Positions 58,701 through 64,000 of a stretch of 64,000 bases of DNA are shown here, piece by piece. Position 1 is the stretch's first letter; every line of letters begins with the position of its first letter. A model generated the notes under the pieces. It made no database searches, was not told the origin of the DNA, and saw only the letters and a list, made by a program, of their open reading frames with translations. The stretch is from Henricia sp. BOLD:AAB3569 (Eukaryota; Echinodermata; Asteroidea; Spinulosida; Echinasteridae), in NCBI GenBank assembly GCA_037783545.1, contig JBBELK010000298.1, positions 2,232,001 through 2,296,000 of the forward strand. The letters run 5' to 3'. The position numbers and the translations under genes are program-made.

Positions 58701-61255
58701 ATCTTCATCTAGTTAATGACTTCCCATCCCTGCTTGTGGATACCATAACAATGCCATTACATTGTGTAAAAGTTAATACACGTAGGTATGAATTATGATA
58801 ATTTTGTTTAGGGATTATGAACCGAGGGACCGCCGGGGTGAATAAATTTGATACAGGTGTGGACAAATGTCTATGAGTTTAGGAAATCTGGATGCAGTGA
58901 AAAGCAACTTGGCTCCACCGGGAATCGAACCGCGGACCTTCTGCTTAACGTGCAGATGCCCTACCAATTGAGCTTTGAAGCCAACTGGTGGTCTCGAATC
59001 ACGGTAGTGCAGTTGAGATTGGCTATCACGTGAGCTTAGCAAGCCCTACAGAGGGATAAACTCATGGACATTTTTCCACATTTGTTATATACCTTGCATC
59101 GAGATGTTCAGCTGGGTCAGCATTTTCATCACATGGTATGTCCTCAACGTACAAATATAACCCATTTTCGTCCCTACACCGGTCCTGTATAGCCGTGAAG
59201 TTGGGCCGACACACCGACAGAAAGTGGGGGCGTAGCCTGCCCACCATGAATTTGAGGCCGTTGGTGACAGACAACGTAACCACGCACGCGAAGAGAAATG
59301 GTGCGTAGGCATTGACGACGGCGACAATGTAGCCGTGAACCTTCACGCAGAGGAATTCGGTGCCGTAGTACATGGGCACGTCCCGGGTTAATTCACCGAG
59401 AGCTTTGTAGCGACGGAATAAAAGCCACTCGACAATCCCCATCTGTCAAGAATAAAAATTGCATCACAAGGTGCATTACAAGGCACAAGTTTCGTAAATT
59501 AAGTTACAAATTATGTCAAAGATGTATTGTCCGTACGTTTTTGGTGTGGCACCTCAAACTTTTTTTTATTGAATTGATTTTTTTTAGAAACATAAAAGTT
59601 ATTTGCTTTCAAATGAGAAAAAGAGCAATTGTGACTACGATCAAACAACCGTTTTTGATAGTTTGTCCTTCTTACACTCAGTTTTTACTGAAAGGTGACT
59701 ATGTTAATTATGAAAGTTTTCTCAACGTTTTTCACGCCACTACCACGCGTATGGTACGGTAGCAACGACTGTCAAGTAAATGCGCATGCGCGACGGTATG
59801 CAAACAAACCGGCTGCGATTGAAATGCCGTTCACAACAGTAAAGACAAACAAACATTAGTCTTAGCTAAGACGTCCCAACTTTTGGATATTGCAAGACAT
59901 TTTTCAATGTGTCGTAGCTAAGATGTCATCAATTCAGTTAGGACATATGGGCTGCGTTCCAAACACGCAAATGTTTGCAAATGTTGGCTGCAATTTCGGG
60001 TGGAACGAATTGTGCGCCACTAACGTTGGCCAACGAACTTTTGGATTGTTCGCGATGTTCGCGAGTCATTTCAAAATGGTGTGCGCGACATGAAAAATGA
60101 CAGACGACGGTTTGCAGTTTGGAAAATAACAAATAAATTGCACCTGTCGTGGTTGTCTGCCTTCTTGCTGGCGATACACAATCAATAGCAACGTGTCACA
60201 TTTCCTCAATTTTGGTAAGCAGCGGAGAGCCACATTGCAACGTCCGTACTGCTGGGACCGTGGGGCCGCCAACTTGACAATGTATTTTGGCAAACAATCC
60301 ATTCCACATTGAGCAAACGTTGGCGCCAACGTTAACAAACCGTTTGCGTGTTTGGCATGCAGCCCCGATGTGTCTCAGACTTAAGACGGTTATATTGCAA
60401 TTCACCCCTGTTCTGATCAAGATTTTACATTTATGTAGCATTGGTGCATGCCATGGTTACATTTGAGTCCATCAAGACGTACATAAGTCTAGTGATGATA
60501 AAATCAAAAGTCTATTACAATTAAGCCGTGCCGCATTGGACTTGTTTTACCGAGAAGATGGTAAAATGAAAAATGGCTAAATTTTGCTGCTGTCCGCATT
60601 TGGACTTTTTGACACAGTAAAATTTTACCGAGACCGTGGGAGAGCATGCGCAGTGTCCCTTCACAGTTTGACCTTCACGGCCCGGACATACGCTTCCAGA
60701 GCACTTTTACCGACTCGCTGTGTCCGCATTGGACTTTTTGTCCCTGGAAAAGCTACCTGGGAACTTTTCCTGGGCAGCAGTTGGCCAGTAACCGCTGAAC
60801 TCGGGAAAAGTTCCTGAGAGGAAAACGTCCTGGGCTGTCCACATTGGACTTAATATGGGAAAAGTACCCATCGTCTCGGTAAGTTTTTAAAAAAAAGTCC
60901 AATGCGGACAGGCCTTTAGAAGCAACAAAGGATGAACTTCGACAAAATTTGTTGTTTAAATTAAGACCCATGGATTTGTGGTGGACTTGTGAAGGCTTGA
61001 TTGTGTTGGACTCAACTTGCAACCCCATCCCATTTAATGGATGAAGGGAGCTTGTGTAATTTTTTCAAACCTTATCCACTAGTATACTTACACCAACAAA
61101 TGGAATTCCCAAACACAAGACTATGGCAAGAGACGTGCTGACTGTGTTTTTCTTTAAGGGATAGCGTATGTTCTCATCATTACAGAACATGCCTCGTTGG
61201 AAGGGTGTAGAAGGTGACTTGGCAACTAGCTCCAAGATTACTCCAGGAACAGAGA
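55769..61255 (-). CDS. Lipid phosphate phosphatase (PLPP/LPP, PAP2 superfamily), 5' partial
   Basis: Exons on minus: 61255-61092, 59442-59093, 57983-57926, 57302-57126, 55954-55769 (stop TAG 55769-55771). Splice phases agree. The enzyme removes phosphate from phosphatidate, lysophosphatidate, sphingosine-1-phosphate and similar lipids, with its active site on the outer face of the plasma membrane. The three PAP2 motifs are intact: KFMVGRLRP, PSGH (its own 58-bp exon) and SRVSDYKHFWSD. TPFQRGMFCNDENIRYPLKK is the LPP-specific loop, and NFT in VCRPNFTAI is a candidate glycosylation site. The C-terminal exon gives AFFVSDLYFSETPSTE and a tail ending REPSNV. The first exon (N-terminus and start of TM1) is not in the window; it should lie beyond 64000. 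The vertebrate paralogue (PLPP1, 2 or 3) cannot be assigned. Confidence 0.92.
56092..56760. mobile_element. MITE with TTTAAAGGGCCCC ends in LPP intron
   Basis: GTTTAAAGGGCCCCTTATTT at the left; CATGTCACAGCCCTTTAAGC at the right. Body (TTTATGCTAATGAAATATGC, CATTCAACTGTGCACAAAAG, ACAGCGCCCTCTGTCTGTGA) recurs at 63420-63930. Confidence 0.75.
57335..57610 (-). repeat. Dispersed CGCCCCAAAACCACTTCG repeat, inverse copy
   Basis: Inverse of the families at 31385 and 39082: AACCAACCTGAGCAAAAACC, TTTTGAGAAAACAGTCAAAA, CGCCCCAAAACCACTTCGCA, then TTGGGGCGAAATGGCACTTG. In an LPP intron, 33 bases above exon 57126-57302. Confidence 0.8.
57740..57886. mobile_element. Right-half copy of the MITE at 26427-26879
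   Basis: AGAGCGCATGACCTTTGACTGCAACTT-type body, CACTCGAGATCAACTACA, GGGGATCAATCTTGATCCCG and GTGTAAACATGGTGTTA are shared. Confidence 0.65.
57926..57983 (-). CDS. LPP micro-exon with PAP2 motif 2
   Basis: 58 nt encoding LSFPSGHASEAACAFIYFS after a CTATTTGCAG acceptor, ending at a GTGAGT donor. The His of PSGH is the catalytic acid in the PAP2 family. Confidence 0.9.
58200..58310. repeat. Inverse copy of 39385-39500
   Basis: CACCATTTTGG, CATTTTTCATGACCCACGTG and GGCTCGAGTAATAACCGGCA mirror the other copy. Confidence 0.65.
58912..58986 (-). repeat. tRNA-like sequence, probable pseudogene or SINE head
   Basis: On minus: GGCTTCAAAGCTCAATTGGT, AGGGCATCTGC, anticodon stem-loop with GTT, GGTTCGATTCCCGG and TGGAGCCA. 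The acceptor stem pairs, but the T stem has two mismatches and the base before the anticodon is C, not U. A functional tRNA-Asn is therefore unlikely. Confidence 0.5.
59949..60365 (-). mobile_element. MITE with GGGCTGCGTTCC ends, inverse copy of 15394-15824
   Basis: GGGCTGCGTTCCAAACACGC at the left, GCGTGTTTGGCATGCAGCCC at the right, so the terminal repeat is about 20 bp. Inner GACAACCACGACAGGTGCAA-type sequence and GGCAAACAATCCATTCCACA mirror the other copy. In the LPP intron. Confidence 0.82.
60522..60918. mobile_element. MITE with CCGCATTGGACTTGTTTTAC ends
   Basis: Left TAAGCCGTGCCGCATTGGAC with ACCGAGAAGATGG; right CATCGTCTCGGTAAG with GTCCAATGCGGACAGGCCTT. Several internal GTCCGCATTGGACTTTTTG copies. 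Confidence 0.75.
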
Positions 61256-61429
61256 CTATGGGATCAAAGAAACAGAGAGAAAATTAGGATCTGCCATTGG
61301 TTACAAATTAACATCTCTTTCTGAAAAATCCTGGAACTTCAATTCGCAACTCGTAGGCTAAATTGCATAAAGCTTAAAATTCATCACCCTAATAAGATTG
61401 AGATACAGTAGGAAGGTGGCACCATTGGT

Positions 61430-61680
61430 GTCGAAGACACCGGGGAATCTCCTTACTCTTCAAGAAAAATTGCGCTAGCTGGTAACTTTTAAGCACATTC
61501 CACAATACACTGGACCAACGGCTTTATATCCCTTCTGATAATAATGGAGCAATTGTGGTTAAGTGCCTTGCTCAAGGGCACAGGTACCACGACCAGGTAT
61601 CGAACTCAGAACCCTCAACACCAAATTTTCACCTGAATGTCACAAGTCAATGACCACAACAGCTCGTCAAAGGTACCCGA
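61430..61680 (-). mobile_element. tRNA-derived SINE (family B), diverged
   Basis: GACACCGGGGAATCTCCTTA, GGACCAACGGCTTTATATCC, AGTGCCTTGCTCAAGGGCAC and a GGTATCGAACTC B box. The missing tail segment appears separately at 61856-61950 in the opposite orientation (CCTTGGTATGAATACCAGAA and ATA repeats). Confidence 0.7.
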
Positions 61681-61959
61681 CAAATTTTTGAGCAGGTAGA
61701 ATTTTAAAAAAATTCATACAAAATAGGCCTACCCATCATTTTGCCCTTTAGCCCTCACATCTCACGTACCCTAAATTTTATGTCATGCTTCCCCAATTCA
61801 GCCTCACATTCTACCTTAATCATTTGTGATGTGCCATAATTTGAATTCTTCATGAGTTTCCTCACACTTGCGAGTGACAGTGCAATGAGCACTATTCACT
61901 GCTATTGGGGAATCCTTGGTATGAATACCAGAAAGAAATAATAATAATAATAAACGTTC

Positions 61960-62690
61960 ATGTTAACCCTATGTTATGTCTTCAAACCTTTGCAACAGTT
62001 GAAGACAGTGTAAGAAAATGATAAGAAGATCAAAGTTACATGACACAAGGGTTGAAAAAGAAAGTATAAAAGAGTGTGACGTACATGTACAACGTACGTT
62101 CTGTACATGAAATACGAGTGTGGCATGAAATTAAGACAATACAAGAAGTGAAACTGAGAGGCCAAAGCAAAATTATGCTATAAGGCATCATACAAAATAC
62201 ATGTACAATAATGAATGATTAAAACTGTTGAAAAAAAATCATTTTATTACAGGACTCAAAATCTATAAATTTTACAACAGAATTTGTAGATAAATATTTC
62301 CCGAATAAAAAAAGTCTTAATTTAACCAAAGGCTCAGTTTAAAATAACTAATATTTAAATTAAAGAAAGTGAAATTCACAGAAAATAAGTTATGGTAAAA
62401 AATAAGCTACATTTTTTTTCATTATTGAAAAATTTATGTTTGTTATTGCACTTTTTGTCATTCTGTTCGTGGATTTTTTTGGGAACAAATTTAAATCTCA
62501 TAAGTTCAGCTAACCAAGAAAACCTTCCACATTTTATTTAAATTTATTTTTTAGACAATATATCTTAAACAAAATAAATTTTCAGATTGTTTTTCTTAAT
62601 TTAAACTGGGAGGAGTCCTTTTATTATAGTGTTTCAATCCATCAAATGGAGAGCCAATTGAGCTTGTGCGAACCACCACACGTGAGAAGA
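61960..62690. other. AT-rich DNA, no feature recognised
   Basis: Presumably LPP intron 1. No exon with an LPP first-TM pattern was found here. Confidence 0.35.
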
Positions 62691-62696
62691 CTGAAA

Positions 62697-62808
62697 TTTT
62701 GGGAGTTAAAATTAAGGCATTTCATTGGTGTTTTGCTGTGCGTCTGCGTTTGAAAAGGCGCAAGACGCGCTTAATGCATTGTGATGTGGTTCATTTGACT
62801 CCCAAAAC
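62697..62808. mobile_element. Short MITE with TTTTGGGAGT ends
   Basis: TTTTGGGAGTTAAAATTAAG at the left, CATTTGACTCCCAAAA at the right. Related to 21196-21407. A GCGTTTGAAAAGGCGC foldback lies inside. Confidence 0.65.
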
Positions 62809-63419
62809 AGCTAGCACAGAAAACGCTTGTGTGTGGAGCTCAATTGAGAACAATGTCAATTTCAAGCTGATACACATGTCCTTGGATGACAAAAAAGATG
62901 GTCCTAAATCCATTATCCTGACAGACTATAATTCACTAAAGACCCATTTACACTCAAACACCCAAACTGACTTTGCTGAATCGAAACCCAGCATTTTCAA
63001 AAAAGGCAGTTGAAGCCAGGCAGGTGTATATCAATCAAAACACAAAAGGTAGATTGAAAAAGGCGGATATGACCCATGGTCCCGTTAAAAGAAAACCAAA
63101 GCTCTTGCTGTGAGTGTGACCCAATTTTATAAAATCACTGAGTGAAATATAAAACATTTGGAATCTGTTGACCTTTGGAGTGTGTGTGTTTTTTAACCGT
63201 GGATTCCTCTTTGTATATGCCCAACTCTGAGATTAAAGCATAAAAATGTTCTGTACGTATTTCACCAATAGGCCTATTCAATATCCATGGCACTGTAAAA
63301 TGTTCATAGTACTGTATTAACCAGTTATTGTTGGGGTTAATTTTATTTTAAACATTGCTGTACGTAGGTACGGAAATGGTGTTTTTATCAATGAAATCTG
63401 TGCTATGAAACTAGTCCAT

Positions 63420-63930
63420 TAATTTACAATCATAAAAACCCTACTTGGAAGTTGTTTTGGGGGTTTTTGATTTTTATGCTAATGAAAATTTACATATGCA
63501 TGAGCAAAGTGGTGATGTCACATTAGGAAAACACAGGAAAATCTCATTCAACTGTGCACAAAAGTTTACAATTTTTCTCCAACTTGCTGAAACTTTTGTA
63601 ACCCATGACGGTTTAGGTTTGTTTTACATGTTGCCTGTTGCAAACCATGAAAAAACTATGGCTGGAAACTGCAGCATTTTTCTACAATTCCAGTTTGAAG
63701 TCTTACGTTTTTTCTTTGCTTTTCTGCTGTGTGTTCCTAAAGTGACATGCCCCAAACAGCGCCCTCTTTCTGTGAATTTATGTGATGAAATTTTCAAAGT
63801 TGAAAAATGCCACTTTTTAATCATGGGGCATCAAAATGAACAGTAGTATTGTCTTTTTACACAAGTAATCCTTCATATGCAGCGAAAACTGTGCATAAAG
63901 TTATTGAGCATTTCAGGGGCCCTTTAAATT
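63420..63930. mobile_element. Second copy of the MITE at 56092-56760
   Basis: TTTTTATGCTAATGAAAATT, CATTCAACTGTGCACAAAAG, ACAGCGCCCTCTTTCTGTGA and the terminal GGGGCCCTTTAAATT. The left terminal repeat is not recognisable. The 133-codon frame across it is not a gene. Confidence 0.7.
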
Positions 63931-64000
63931 GAAGCATGGAGGAAGGAAAACAACTGAACTCATTAACCATGTGCAGTGAAGTATAATGTTGATGCACCGT

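Noticed and set aside
58912..58986. Functional tRNA-Asn (GTT anticodon)
   Set aside because: T-stem mismatches and a C in place of U33 argue against function; kept only as a tRNA-like sequence.
63445..63846. 133-codon plus-strand frame
   Set aside because: Lies wholly inside a second copy of the MITE at 56,092-56,760, where the frame is not conserved.

Overview
This is animal nuclear DNA. Genes are split by GT-AG introns, open reading frames are sparse, and most of the window is transposon debris: tRNA-derived SINEs, MITEs and foldbacks, LINE 3' tails and one BEL/Pao LTR element. The gene set and the SINE-rich, AT-leaning background suggest a non-vertebrate deuterostome, with an echinoderm as my best guess. 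That taxonomic call is inference.

Layout. 1-3,341 (minus): the first coding exon of an SLC6 neurotransmitter/amino-acid transporter, with the rest of the gene beyond the left edge. 4,618-12,768 (plus): a degenerate BEL/Pao retrotransposon with both LTRs, whose integrase region is split by a solo LTR of another family. 12,770-27,700: intergenic, with non-autonomous DNA transposons, two LINE tails, SINEs, a GC-rich foldback and about 3.3 kb (17.5-20.8 kb) with no recognisable feature. 27,777-34,976 (minus): an RSKR-like (SgK494) AGC protein kinase, eight coding exons found and one not found. 38,968-48,729 (minus): an eight-exon kinetochore gene with an SKA2-like N-terminus and a C-terminus resembling the SKA1 winged helix. 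49,463-51,397 (plus): an intronless KIAA2013 homologue, head-to-head with the SKA gene. 55,769-61,255 (minus): five 3' exons of a lipid phosphate phosphatase (PLPP/LPP) with its first exon off the right edge. 61,260-64,000: intron or flank of that gene, with repeats.

The most unusual structure is at 43,022-46,178. Most of SKA exon 3 and the first bases of its intron are tandemly repeated as a 164-bp unit, about 19 copies, nearly identical. Each repeat carries a consensus 5' splice site and an acceptor-like TTTAG that bracket a 147-nt (49-codon) phase-0/phase-0 cassette in frame with exons 3 and 4. 49 residues is exactly seven coiled-coil heptads, so any spliced-in cassette would lengthen the coiled coil in register. 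Whether this is a minisatellite frozen in an intron, an assembly artefact or a source of length isoforms cannot be decided from sequence alone.

The five host genes have no evident common pathway: plasma-membrane transport, a possibly membrane-tethered kinase, chromosome-microtubule attachment, an uncharacterised membrane protein and lipid dephosphorylation. Only the SKA/KIAA2013 pair is arranged so as to suggest shared regulation, through a 733-bp divergent promoter interval.
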